Origin: Butyriboletus loyo
Lineage: Eukaryota > Basidiomycota > Agaricomycetes > Boletales > Boletaceae
Direction of reading: 5' to 3'
NCBI GenBank assembly: GCA_038093515.1
Contig: JBBPSI010000012.1
Span: forward strand, 232,492-296,491
Length of the DNA: 64,000 nt
Position numbers and translations under genes: made by a program. Within the stretch, counting starts at the first letter, position 1. The number at the start of each line of letters is the position of its first letter. The notes below the pieces were generated by a model that saw only the letters and a list, made by a program, of their open reading frames with translations, had not been told where the DNA came from and did not search any database. Below are positions 42,167 through 53,541 of this stretch, piece by piece.

Positions 42167-43096
42167 GGTTATAATTGTATCTCTTATAACAGACTTTTGC
42201 GTTCAGACTTCACCATTTTTCTTTCAAAGGTCACGTGACTCAGTACATATGATCATGGGATAATACATGTGATCAAAGGCTGACTAAGCATATGACGTCA
42301 TGGTCCAGACTGGCCCAGACTCTATGACATCATGCCTCATGTATTTAATCTCCATTTACTTCTCTTCTTTTTGATCACTGTTGACTTCTATTTAATCTCT
42401 GTTGACCCTGTACTTCTTCTCGTATATACTTGTATAGTAATTAGTCTCACGCACTGCTTGGTCTGTGCGCATTTCCTTGTAATATAAAAGGCTTGTGGTT
42501 TGGGCTAGGATTCCCTATGTTACGGTAGTGGTCTACTTATTTCTCCCTCTACCAATTGGACTCCTGATTTCTCCTAGTCTTTGACTAGTTCCCTTTGAAT
42601 AGCACAACTGTTCTGATTAGCCACCATTTCCCATGCTTGAACACTATTTCCTTCATACTCCAGAATCTTCCAGAGTATTCCATCCTCTTTAGTCTTTACA
42701 ACTCTTGCAACCCGATTGGGGTCATGGTCTGTGTGCAGACCCTTGTGCTATATAAACCCAGTCCTCATATACTTGTAACCTATCTAGTTCTACACAGTAA
42801 CCTGCTAGCAATTAGTTTCACTCCAGACTCTTAGTGTGTGCACTAAGACATAGTCTGAGAATCATCTCCAAGAGTCCCGCAGCTACTCCAGAGTGCCGCC
42901 TAGCATTCTAGTTATTAGCACCCAGCGTAACACCCTAGCTTTAACCAATTGTCTATTCACTGGCAACAGTTGAGGATTAAGATTGAAGCTCCTTGTCCTA
43001 TACTCGCCAGTTCTTTGTGTAGAGCTGCAACAGTAGTGGAACTGCATGTGACAGAGTATTCAGCCTAGCATTCGACTGGCTGTTGCTTTTGTTACA
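42167..43096 (+). repeat. Solo LTR2, split by a solo LTR3
   Basis: LTR2 runs 42167-42517 and 42938-43096, flanked by CCACC (42162-42166 and 43097-43101). It has TGACGTCA at 42293-42300 and TGACATCA at 42325-42332, CACGTGAC near 42231, and GGTCTGTGCGCA before a TATAAAAGG box. Confidence 0.9.
42518..42932 (+). repeat. Solo LTR3 inside solo LTR2
   Basis: A 415-bp LTR3, TGTTACGGTAGTGG to CACCCAGCGTAACA, flanked by CCCTA (42513-42517 and 42933-42937). Confidence 0.94.
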
Positions 43097-43845
43097 CCAC
43101 CATCAAACCAACAACAGGCAGATGTGCCACCTGCACTAGGAGTACACTTTGATGGAACCAGTATAATACATGAAGGCCTACCACCCATTTCCCCTATTTT
43201 ATATCCTGATGATATGCAACAACCATCTTCTCATCCATCAGTCATACTTTCACCCTGGGTTATGCCTGAAAATCCACCATCACCTTTATTCCTTGACCCT
43301 CACTCTCCTGACTCTGTTCATGAAGAACAACCACCTGTATTCTCACCTCCATGCCCTGGAGTTATAAGAGAAACACCAGATACTGGACACAGATCATTAA
43401 TAACAGATCAACACCAACATAAATGATAAATGATACCTCTGTTGAAAACATTTGAAGATCATGGTTAGATTTGTCCTTCCACTTTCTTACCTCCAACTAG
43501 AGTTTATCCTGAACAAATTACAAAATTTTGTAATCATCCTCATCAATATCACCCAACATGTGATGAACATGCTCAAGGTCACCAATGTAACTTATATGAT
43601 GAGTTTGATCAGGATTTATGATCTCATGGTGTTCCAATTCCAATGATCACTAATCCAGATTTCTTACAGACAGGTCAGGATTTTAATCCTTGTCCTACTC
43701 ACAACCATATCCCACAGATTTTCCTGGACAATGCATATGGGAATCGACCTCCAATCGAGATAGAACATGATATACATCAAGGAATGAATCCTATTCAGGA
43801 GGAGTTGATTCCTACTCCACAACTGGTTAATCAACTGAGACCCAT
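43097..43845 (+). pseudogene. Copia G linker between integrase and RT
   Basis: Pro/Gln/His-rich frames such as PPALGVHFDGTSIIHEGLPP and later NPCPTHNHIPQIFLDN, the low-complexity linker usual in Copia pol. No catalytic motif is expected. It ends at CCCAT (43841-43845), the TSD of solo LTR2. Confidence 0.6.
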
Positions 43846-44350
43846 TGTTACGAGACAATGAAGTTATCAAGTCACACGAAGTTCCACTACTGTTGCAGTA
43901 CTACACAGGTACTGGCGAGGTGTAATGAGGATAGCTCAAATCTTAATCTCTCAACTGTTGCCAGCGAATAAGACAAGTGGTTAAAGCTAGGGAATCCTAG
44001 CCGCAACCACAAGCCCTTTTATATTGTACAGGGATGCGCACAGACCATGCTGTGCGTGAGATAAACTACTATACATGGATAGACTAAAGAAGAGAAGCGC
44101 GACGGTGATTAACCACACGAGGCGCGGGGATCATAAAGAAGAGAAGTAAACGGAGATTAAATACATGTGTCGTGACGTCATAGAGTCTAGGTCTGGTCTA
44201 GGCCATGACATCATATGCTTAGTCAGCAAGAGATCACATGTAAGTTCCCACGATCATGTGCGCTATGTCACGTGACCTTTGAAAGTGAAAACGACTAAGT
44301 CCGAAGTGCAAGTGTACAAAGTGTACGAATAAAATGTTATGATTATAACA
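43846..44350 (-). repeat. Solo LTR2, reversed
   Basis: A 505-bp LTR2 starting TGTTACGAGACAATG on plus, flanked by CCCAT (43841-43845 and 44351-44355). It keeps an intact TGACGTCA at 44173-44180 and is CpG-rich in its right half. Confidence 0.94.
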
Positions 44351-45280
44351 CCCATGAATGAAGAAGATGACCTAGGACAGATGTACAGTGCTAAGTGAAT
44401 TAAATCTCTTCTTGCCGCTGCTACTGTTGATGGAATCTCATAGTCTCACAAAGCAGTAATGAGATTACCTCCTGCTGAGAGATCCAAATGGCTGAATGCC
44501 ATGGGAGAGGAATACAAGTCATTCCAAGAATGACATGTATGGGATCTGATAGATCTTTCCAAGAGATATCAAGTCATTAAAGGGAAATGGATCAATGTAC
44601 AAAAAAGCAATGGATGACATAAGTCTTGCTGTGTAGCAAAAGGCTTTACCCAAATCTTCAGAATTGATTATTAGGAAACCTTCTCACCCATTGCCAGGTT
44701 TGAAACCACTAGAATTCTATTAGCTCTAGCTGCCTTAGAAGATTGGGAAATTGAGGCACTAGATGTCAAAACCACATTTCTCTTTGGAGATCTTGACAAA
44801 GAAATCTATATGGAGCAACCTGAGGGTTTCACTCAAAAAGGCTCAGAAAGAAAAGTCTGTTGCCTATGAAAAGCAATCTATGGCCTAAAGCAAGCAGCCC
44901 TTTGATGGAACAAAGCCTTGCATTCATCACTCTTTAAACAAGATTTCAAGCATACCTTGTCCAACCCAGGAACTTATATAAAATTCATCAGGAAAGTCAT
45001 CATTATTTTAGTTATATACATATGTTGATGATGCTCTATTTATGGGTAGTGATAAAGCACAAGTCCTTGCTCACAAAAAGCACTTTATGAAGACCTTGGA
45101 GAAGTGAAAGAGTATCTAGGCATGCAAATTACCAGAGATTGCAAAAACCATACCCTGAGGCTGGATCAGTGCAATTATGCACAGAAGGCCATAAAATGAT
45201 TCAAGCTTGAAAATGCAAAACCTGCACACACACCTCTTCCTTCTGGTTACAATTTTTCACCATCAACCACCAAAGCATTG
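44351..45280 (+). pseudogene. Copia G reverse transcriptase
   Basis: RVT_2-type RT with frames reading VIKGKWINVQK, FSPIARFETTRILLALAA, IEALDVKTTFLFGDLDKE, YMEQPEGFTQK, AIYGLKQAA and YVDDALFMG (YVDD at 45021-45032). Stops, mainly TGA and TAG, are frequent. Confidence 0.88.
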
Positions 45281-45995
45281 CCATTTTTGCATTCACAATA
45301 TCAGTCCATCATTGGATCACTCCTCTTTATTATGCTTGGATCTAGACCCAATATTGCTTATGCTGTCATTAAGATGTCACAATTTTCTTCCAATGAATTG
45401 GAAGTGCATTTGCAAAGAGCACTCTATATAGTCTACTATCTGGTAGGAATACCAGACCTTTGCATAATGTATTCTGGATACAGCCAGAATGGTCCGAGAG
45501 CCAATTCTGGCTTTATTGCTTATAGTGACACAGACTGGGCAGGTGATATTGAGACCCATTGTTCTACAACAGGTTATTGTATATTTCTAGCATCTGGCAT
45601 AGTGTCATGGTTATCCAGATAACAATGCAAGATTGCTCACTCTTCAACTGAAGCAGAATATATGGGCATGACTGAGACTGCTAAACAGCTCTCTTGGGTG
45701 TGCTTCTTGTTCTTCAAGTTGGGATACAGACTTGGTCCTTTACCCCTTCTAGTTGATAATCAAGGAGCTATACATATTTCTAGCTTCCAATCCTGCCATT
45801 GAAGGATGCAGCAAACATATTGCAATTCCATGTCATTACATTCAGGAATATGTCAAGGATAAGGAGATTACTCTCTTCTATATGCCTACTCAACAACAAG
45901 CAGCAGATATCTTTACAAAGAATCTGACATGGCAGAGGTTTGAAGAAGTTCAGTCTATGCTCTCTCTTTTACCTTTCGCTTCTATAAAAAAGTAA
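45281..45995 (+). pseudogene. Copia G RNase H and pol end
   Basis: Reads QYQSIIGSLLFIMLGSRP, AYSDTDWAGDIETHCST, SSTEAEYMGMTETAKQLSW, VDNQGAIHIS and YMPTQQQAADIFTKNL, the standard RNase H and tail of Copia pol, ending at TAA 45993-45995. One stop after WLSR. A purine-rich tract AAGCAAGGAGGAG follows at 46001-46013. Confidence 0.9.
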
Positions 45996-46013
45996 TGCTA
46001 AAGCAAGGAGGAG

Positions 46014-46472
46014 TGTTGAAATGGTAGTGTTCTATTTCTGTATTTCACTTACAGCCACTACATTTCCAGACTGGACTTTATGACATCATAGTCTAGAAAC
46101 AGTCATGCTTGTCACATTACAAATAGTTCTACTTATGCTATTGGACAATATACTTAGTCTTATCTCTTATCTCTAACATATTGTCATGTGATTCTTACCT
46201 TACCTTATATAGGTACTATACAGTACACAAGTACAAACACTCCTGTACTGTATATAAGACAGCCCTTATGGCTTGTTGCTTTTCTTTAGATCTTTCAGTT
46301 CTTTCACCACTACTGTGATATCTCTAAGTTGAGCCTTGCTCCTTATACTCTTCAAGTACCCCTGTTTGTGATACTCTCTCATGTATTATCAGTGAGTCTT
46401 TCCACTGATAGGTTTACCCTTGCATCCTTTGTTTCCCTTGGTGTGCCTGCTCAGACTGTACCAATTCTGAAA
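46014..46472 (+). repeat. 3' LTR of Copia G (LTR6)
   Basis: A 459-bp LTR paired with 18236-18728, with one TGACATCA-bearing segment missing. Followed by the right TSD ATCTG at 46473-46477. Confidence 0.88.
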
Positions 46473-48234
46473 ATCTGGATATGACAGATGTGGTAATGCG
46501 CTGCTAACATATCCAGGGCTTGTACAAAGCTTGGTCTGTTGTCAGTAACAATCTCGGAAATGGCACCCCATTGACACAGGATGTCTTCAAAGATGAAGGA
46601 AGCAAGGGCAGAAGCATTTTCAGAGCAAAGCATTTGCCACTCCAGAAATGCAGATAATGCACACCTTGCCTGGACTATGTAGCAATAACCACCAGCCCTA
46701 GGCATAAGCATTGTATCAATATGAACTTTGTAAAACAATCCACTGATAAGTGGAATGGAAGGTGGAATATGAAGCCTCACTGTCTGGCAGACCTGACACT
46801 CATGGCATATTTTAATATACCACTTGACATCATCCACCAGTTGTGGCCACCAAAAATAAAGTAGCAACCTAGTATGGACTGTGAAGACACCTTTGTGCCC
46901 AAGGTCATCATGAGCTTCCTTAATGAGTCCATACCACTACTCCTCTGACACAACCAATTGATGCTTCCCATGTGGCTTGCAACACCACAGGAAACTGTTG
47001 AGAAAGAAGAAATGGAAAACAGAATTCAAAAATAACAGAAACTCCTTATTAGAGATACCATCAGGATGCTCATGAGTCTCCAAGAAACTGCAGATCAAGT
47101 GAATCCAGGCATCCCAAGAGATTGCCTTCAGAGAGCGAGGGATCTTCAGATTGTTGACCTGTGTAATTTTTTCAGTCAACTCAACAGGAGATAAAAATGC
47201 TTGGTAGACACTGGGCAGAACCAGGCTGATAAAAGGAATCTGATGCAGATCCATCCAGGAATAATATACCAGATGGTATGGATCTGACAGATCACTGTTT
47301 GCTAGAGGGAGAGGATAATAGTCATTCAGCAACACAATCATGAAGGAATAGGAATCGTCCAGCCAATCATTGAAGTTATCCATCTCAGGGGGATCATCCT
47401 CCAAGGGGGGTCTCTGAGATGACCATCTGCACCAGTATGCCCTTCTGCAGGCACATGGATGAGGTTGAAGTGGAAAAGCAGTATGCCTGCGATCCATCAG
47501 TTGATGGTTGCATTGAGCTGAAAATCTGGGTTATTGATCATTCCCTTGACATATTTAGTGTCCATCTTGACTGTAAGATTAGCAACTCCAAAAATGAATA
47601 TCCAGACTGCTTGCAAGGCATGGAACAATCCATAAAGCTTGAGCTTCACTTGTGAGTAGTGACTCTCAACCTTGGTAATTCCAATGGAACCAAATTGACT
47701 CAGATAGTGTTTGCCATCCTTGTCTTCTTGAGACAGAATAAACCCAACTGCGATCATGAATGTGTCAACAGCCAGGAAAACCTCTTGTCTGCTCTCATAG
47801 TCAAGGCATCAGAGCACAGGAGACTCAATTATGGCATCTTGGAGATGCTGCATAGATTCCTGCTTGGAATCCCTCCAAGTGAAGGGAACTCCTTTCCAGG
47901 TAGCAAAGCTTTGCAAAATCACAGATAAAGATTTGTAACATGCTGCACATACTGAGGAATCTGTGAACCTGGATAAGCATAGAATACTCTGGCCAGTCAT
48001 GGATCTTTTGGACCTTTGTATCCAGAGGGATGTGACCCTCTAGAGTACACTTGTGCCCAACAATGATTGCATCTGGGGCAGCAAGCATGAACTTTTTGGC
48101 TGACACTGTAGCACCTACATTCTGTAATCTTTGCAAAATTTAATAACTGTTAGGTGCTCCCAGATAAACTGGCGAATGCCAGGATTATCTGGAATTGTTT
48201 TGTAGGTTCTGTTCACTCCCTGATATTGGGTAAG
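46473..48234 (-). pseudogene. Gypsy F pol: RT end, RNase H and integrase core
   Basis: Minus-strand frames in order: RT end (NVGATVSAKKFMLAAPDA, GHKCTLEGHIPLDTKVQK), RNase H (IAVGFILSQEDKDGKHY, ESHYSQVKLKLYGLFHA), a linker with NPDFQLNATIN, then the integrase zinc finger and core (YFWWPQLVDDVKWYIKIC, HIDTMLMPRAGGYCYI with the first Asp, EIVTDNRPSFVQALD with the second). It is a different lineage from A-C. Copia G cut it before the catalytic Glu; the remainder is at 17069-18235. Left end of the RT is lost at the junction with an LTR1 near 48235. Confidence 0.86.
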
Positions 48235-48237
48235 GAC

Positions 48238-49828
48238 ACCACTCATTTTCCCACAATCATGTGTTCTGCCACCCCGCCATTTCCACGATACTGTGTATTG
48301 CCTGCTTCCCCAGTCACCAGTGGACCATCATCCACCCTCCTGGTCATTTCCAGACATCTCTGTCCCAAGATAACCTCTATTGTTCACCCCACTGGGCCAA
48401 GTCCCTTAGCTGAGCTGTCACATCTCTCATTATTTGACCAATGACATTTTGTTCATCATGTGACTAGCATGTGACTAGATTATGACACATCTTGACTAGC
48501 ACACTGAGACTCATATCCAAGGTCTCCACTGTCCATGTTTCCTTTGCCCTGTGGGCTCCATAGTCTAGACATCACCACTTCTTGTTCAGCACTTCTCATT
48601 CACTGGTGATGTCATCATCTTGCCCAGAGCTTTGCTCCCTTATTACCAGCACTTTGCCACTTCCCCTTTCATCATTCTGACTCAAGTTGACTCAGAACCT
48701 GTTACGCTAGTGTGTGAAAAAACTAGCAGCAAGCGCTTGAATAGGGGCTCGAGCCTAATCGGGAATATGCCGACTCACGTAGACAACACTATCGGGCTTC
48801 TGCAGAGCAAGTGTCGGCGAGATGTTGTGTGGTGGCGACCAGACGAGATCGAGCAGACTCTTATCTGCTCTATCAGCAGAGATGGGTATAAGCTAGATTG
48901 CTAGGCACTTGGTAGATGTGTAGAATTAGCTAGGGAAGCTGTACTATGCTAAGTACGCTGGTATATATACTAATAGATACTGTGCACAGACCAAGCTGTG
49001 CGTGGCAGCGAGGGTAAAGGGTTATGAGTCATATCGAGTCATAATGGCAAATGAAGAAGTGGCAAAGTGCTGGTAACGAGGGAGTGAAGCTCTGAGCAAA
49101 GTGGCGACATTGTCAGCGAATAAGAAGTGCTGAATACAAAGTGACGATGTCCACGAGGTGGGGCCCACAGGGCAAAGGGGACGCAAGTAGCAGAGACCTT
49201 GGATATGGGTCTCAGCATGCTAGTCAGGACATGTCATAATCTAGTCATGTGCTAGTCATGTGACGAACCAAATGTCATTGGATAAAGAACAAGAGGACGT
49301 GACAGCTCAGCTGTGGGTCCGGCCTGACAGGGCGACAATATAGGGGTTATCTCAGTGTTGCAGTACTGAGACTCATGAAAGGACTGGGGAAGTGGATGGC
49401 ATTCACTGGGCAACAGGCGGCATTAGGAGACGGCGGGGGGTGGCGGGGACGTGTGAGCATGGGAAAATGAGTGGCAGGGTATGCTTAGGGGTAAAACTGT
49501 AACAGAACCCATAGCTCAACACTATCCTGCATAGCTTGGTCTGTGCGCCATTACCTACAGTATATATACCAGCACTTAGACAAGTATGAACTCCAGCTAA
49601 TTCTACACATCTACCTTGTACATAGCAATCTAGCTTATACCCAATCCTTGCTGATAGAGCTGATAAGAATCTGCTCAATCTTGTCTGGTCACCACCACTT
49701 GATATCTTACCAACACTTGCTCTACAGGAATCCAATAGCATCATTTATGCAAGTTGGCCATTACCCAATTAGGCTCATGCCCCTATTGAGCACTCACTAG
49801 GTAGCTTGTTATATGCATCAGCATAACA
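48238..49828 (+). repeat. Old LTR1 copy, 5'-truncated, split by a younger LTR1
   Basis: The parts 48238-48699 and 49510-49828 align with LTR1 from CCACTCATTTTCCC to GCATAACA. The first about 40 bases are missing at the junction with Gypsy F. CpG is strongly depleted compared with the copy nested in it. Confidence 0.82.
48700..49504 (-). repeat. Solo LTR1, reversed, inside old LTR1
   Basis: An 805-bp LTR1, TGTTACGCTAGTG to AAACTGTAACA on plus, flanked by GAACC (48695-48699 and 49505-49509). Confidence 0.94.
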
Positions 49829-49951
49829 AACAATGCTGTTACTGATGCAGAGTGCTCAATATGGCAGGAGCAATATCAGCAGGCATTAAATACCCATGTC
49901 ACTCATTCTGCCACAATGGGTGTATTCCAAATAAAAATAAACAAAGGTCAT

Positions 49952-50667
49952 TGAATGATGCTAGATGGGACTAAGCATGAAGAACCCTGCTATAGGAAGA
50001 ACTCAATCCAATCAAAAGCAAAGAAATAAGAAAAGGGTGCAATATGATTGATCCCAAAGAGAAGTAGGGAGGAAACAAAGAGAGGAATGCCAGGAAAGGT
50101 TGTTTCCACTAATTGTCTTTGCAGAAAACCCAAAATTCCAGACTTCCTCCACTGTGGAACAGACTGGAGAGGACATGGAAATGTGAGGGGATGGATGGAA
50201 TCCATTGGCTATGGCTTGAAAATTGAGGAACAAGGATGGCAGGTGACTAGACAATCGCACAGAGAGGCAGGAGAGTCAAAAAGTAATATTTTAGGTTGTA
50301 GTTACAACCTTTTTATAGTCTGGGTATTTTCCAAGACTTGAAACACTAAAGATAAGTGAAAACTAAGTAGAAACTTCAAGGAAATCATTGACAGAATATA
50401 TATAATCATAGCAGTTGTCATAGAAGTTGATCAGATATAATAAGTATGAGGTCAAATAGAAAGAAGCCTACCTGCGAACACTTTCTGGACACATGGAACC
50501 TTGACACAGAACCTTGATGACCATGGAAATACTGGAATAGGACAGAATGTGGCAAATAAGATATCAGGAAGTGAGAAGAGTTGCAGAGTGCTGGTTTGTG
50601 ATGCATGTGGTTGCTGAATTTGCTGAAAGAGGAGTGACTGCAACCTAGAGGATACATGTTCTCTACA
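49952..50667 (-). repeat. LTR5-family LTR
   Basis: A 716-bp copy with TGAATGATGCTAG on plus at the left edge and GTTCTCTACA at the right. TATAAAAAGG is readable on the minus strand. Flanks GTCAT and TCAGT do not match. Confidence 0.82.
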
Positions 50668-51238
50668 TCAGTCTGCCTGCTCATGTGCATACTCCAATTT
50701 GTGAATACTAAAAGCATCTGCTAGCTCCAACTGTGCACACTGTTGAATTGGACATTCTGGCTAACGAGGAAAATATGTATGTCTGCCACCCCATGCAGTT
50801 CAGTAACCTGGCTTGTGTGCAGGATTCAGATTGAGGAATCATTCATTATCCTCACCAAGGACAGCAGGGCATATGGGGCCTGCATAATAATAGAGGTACA
50901 GCAGCTAGCCATTGCCCATTGAGCAGATTACCTGTCTGCCGACATATCCTGCTTCCTCTTGGATGTGTCTGCCTATCTTGGGGATACCATTTCAAACAAT
51001 ACATCCTCAGATATGGGTGGACCACATAGCAATGGGGATGATGCTGAGAATGAATCCCCCAATCAAATTTAACTTCTATTGCTTGGGTGCTCAGCCCTCC
51101 TATTTCCCTCGAAATTTGGGCATGATGCATGCAATTATCTTGGGCTCTAAGGTCTGGCAGATCAGGAGTTGCAGCTGTGAATTGGGAAGGCAAATGATGC
51201 TCTTCACTCTGTTCAAATGGCATTGGCAGACAACACAG
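50668..51238 (-). other. Unrecognised segment between inverted LTR5 copies
   Basis: The minus strand holds a 133-residue open frame (50852-51253) reading CCLPMPFEQSEEHHLPSQF and IEVKFDWGIHSQHHPHCY. I do not recognise it. It could be transposase or gag-like coding sequence turned over with the LTR5 copies. Confidence 0.35.
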
Positions 51239-52173
51239 TATAGAGTGTTGCATTTACTTATTTCGCACTCTGTGCATTTCTAGAGTGTTACATTAGTCAT
51301 ACTGTCAGCCACATTGTGGCGCATTATTTACTGTTGTTGTAGCGCTTCGCATGTAGCTTGGAGCTCACTGTCTTTGTCTCTCAGTTTCTGACAGTGAGCT
51401 CCAGGTATGTGAAGTTAGTTATACTTGAATATATAGTTTCTGACAGTGAGCTCCAGCTGAGAGATTCCAGCTGCTAACATAGAGAACACATATCCTCTAG
51501 GTCACAATCACTCCTCCTCCAGGCAATTCAGCACTCACATGCATTGCAAACAATCACTTTGCAACTCTCCTCACTTCCTTCCCTCTTCCTCATCAAGTTC
51601 CAATCTATTCTGATGTTTCCATGGTCATCAAGATTCTGTGTCAAGGTTCTGTGTGTCTGAAAAGTGTTTGCCAGTAGGTTTCTTTCTATTTGATCTCATA
51701 CTTATTATATCTGATTGACTTCTATGACAACCACTATGATTATGTACATTCTGTCAATGATTTGTTTCTACTTAGTTTTCACTTATCCTTGGTGTTTTAA
51801 GTCTTGGAAAATGCCCAGACTATAAAAAGGTTGTAACTATGATCTAAAATACCACTTTTCGACTCTCTTGCCTCTCTGTGCAATCATCTAGTCACTCACC
51901 ATCCTTGTTCCTTGATCTTCAAGCAATAGCCAACAGATTCTGTCCATTCTCTCACATTTCCATGTCCTCTCCAGTCCGTTCCACAGTGGAGAAAGTCCGG
52001 AATTATGGGTTTTCTGTAAAGGCATCAGTGGAAATGATCTTCCCTGGTGTTCCTCTCTACTTCTCTTTGGGGTCAATCATATTGCACCCTTTTCTTTATT
52101 TCTTTGCTTTTGATTGGATTGAGTTCTTCCTGTAGCAGGGTTCTTCACTCTCAGTCCCATCTAGCATAATTCA
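51239..52173 (+). repeat. LTR5-family LTR, split by a solo Copia LTR
   Basis: The LTR5 begins TATAGAG (usual TGTAGAG with one transition), is cut at 51246, and resumes at 51485 to end CATAATTCA. It is in plus orientation, inverted relative to 49952-50667. Confidence 0.8.
51246..51479 (+). repeat. Solo LTR of the Copia D/E family
   Basis: A 234-bp LTR, TGTTGCATTTACTTATTTCG to CAGCTGCTAACA, flanked by TAGAG (51241-51245 and 51480-51484). It has the duplicated TTTCTGACAGTGAGCTCCAG motif. Confidence 0.94.
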
Positions 52174-52790
52174 ACTGGAGCCTATCACAAGGGAAGTAGA
52201 AGCATTGACAAGAAGGACCCTTCAGTCCAATTCACAGCATGTCGAGCTAGAAAACATGCTTGCATATTTCCGGAATCTCAATATCTCTGAGGATTCCTGA
52301 TTCCTAATACCTATCATTGCTACCAATTCCAACATGATCTGGCCCACTGATAGCTCATTTGAAATTCCAATTGATCTAGTAATGGACACTTCTGACAGAC
52401 ATTAACTGCTAGACTTGACACAGGTTGACAGCTATCAAGACTCAGTCCCTGGAAACCAGATACCTGCAATAGCGGTCCATCACACCTTGACATTGGTGCT
52501 GGATCTCTTGGGTTTCAAGTTGATTGGTATTCCTGGTGCCTTCACTCACTCATCTCCTTGTCAAAACCCATATATCATCCATCTTCCAGAATCACCAGAA
52601 TCATGAGGATCTTTGTTAATACCTCTAACTTCATCATCACAACCTTTCCAACCAAATACCCTGGATTCCTTCTCCTTGTCTTTCCTCTTCCAGCCAATGT
52701 GGCATATATTCCTCAGATTCTGTGCTGGAACATCACAGAATTGCTAATATTGTGCTGTGGATCCTTTTACTATTGAATCTACACCAAACC
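52174..52790 (+). pseudogene. Decayed coding tail and linker, unknown
   Basis: The first 120 bases read as a coiled-coil tail (ELEPITREVEALTRRTL..., LENMLAYFRNLNISEDS). It resembles the end of the Cys-rich gene at 15381 in style but not in sequence. The rest up to the CATCAC repeat has no assigned function. Confidence 0.4.
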
Positions 52791-52829
52791 CATCACCATC
52801 ACCATCACCATCACCATCACCATCACCAT
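52791..52829 (+). repeat. CATCAC hexanucleotide microsatellite
   Basis: About six and a half copies of CATCAC. In the frame of the following gag-like gene it encodes Ser-Pro repeats. Confidence 0.95.
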
Positions 52830-52839
52830 TGCCAGCTCC

Positions 52840-53271
52840 ATGACAAGCCATGCCTCACACCTTCCAGATGCCGCATAGAGGTACCCAAAATGTACCCAAG
52901 TTCAATGGAAAGACTTCTGCAATACTTAGAGGACATTGAGTTCCTTGGAGTCTCTGCTGATCTCACAGAATTGCAACAAATCCAAGCAGCAATCTGTTAT
53001 GTGGATCTTGATGAGGCCAAGGTTTGGAAAACCTTGCCTTCAGCCTCAGGAAGTAATTGGGAGTTATTCATCTCAGCAGTTAAAGATCTATACCCCAGAT
53101 GCAAAGGGGATGATCAGTATTGTTGAGCTGATCTTCAATATCTAGTTCAGGATTCCAAGGCTTGTGCAATGCACAGCCAAGAGGATCTTGGAGAGTACTG
53201 ATCGAAGTTCATAAAGATTGCATCCCTCCTGATTGCTACTAAGAAGCTTTCAGAGGTTGAGTGTGATTCTC
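52840..53271 (+). pseudogene. Gag-like protein of another retroelement lineage
   Basis: Frames read QNVPKFNGKTSAILRYLED, EFLGVSADLTELQQIQAA, VDLDEAKVWKTLPSASGSN, ISAVKDLYPRCKGDDQYC and then, after stops, FIKIASLLIATKKLSEVE. This is a repeated gag-like family of basidiomycete Gypsy elements; lineage F is a candidate owner. Its end is cut by the 3' LTR of Copia D. Confidence 0.6.
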
Positions 53272-53505
53272 TGTTAACAGCTGGAATCTCTCAGCTGGAG
53301 CTCACTGTCAGAAACTATATATTGAAGTAGAACTAACTTCACATACCTGGAGCTCACTGTCAGAAACTGAGGAACTAAGACAGTTAGCTCCGAGCTACAT
53401 GCGAAGCACTACAACAACAGTAAATAATGCGCCACAATGTGGCTGACAGCATGACTAAGGTAACACTCTAGAAATGCGCAGAGTGCGAAATAAGTAAATG
53501 TAACA
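53272..53505 (-). repeat. 3' LTR of Copia D
   Basis: A 234-bp LTR in minus orientation (starts TGTTAACAGCTGG on plus). Next to it, 53506-53515 reads CAGGGGGAAG on the minus strand, the polypurine tract. Confidence 0.92.
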
Positions 53506-53541
53506 CTTCCCCCTGATTGCGCATCTCTGCACAATCTGAAT

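Larger units (their letters stand above)
18236..46472 (+). mobile_element. Ty1/Copia element G, stretched to 28 kb by nested insertions
   Basis: The outer borders are TGTTGAAATGG at 18236 and CCAATTCTGAAA at 46472, with the TSD ATCTG on both sides. Coding order on plus: unknown ORF, gag, protease, pre-integrase, integrase, RT, RNase H, then a purine-rich AAGCAAGGAGGAG before the 3' LTR. Insertions inside it are LTR3 and LTR2 at 20088-21000, LTR3 at 23095, Gypsy B, Gypsy C, LTR2 with nested LTR3 at 42167, and LTR2 at 43846. All protein frames carry stops and it is CpG-poor, so it is older than everything inside it. Confidence 0.9.

Noticed and set aside
51239..51484. Two separate LTR5 fragments around 51240 and 51485
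   Set aside because: The Copia solo LTR with exact TSD TAGAG lies between them, so they are one LTR5 split by that insertion.
52722..53126. A poly-His open frame over the CATCAC repeat
   Set aside because: It is one of the frames through a microsatellite; the gag-like frame downstream explains the region better.
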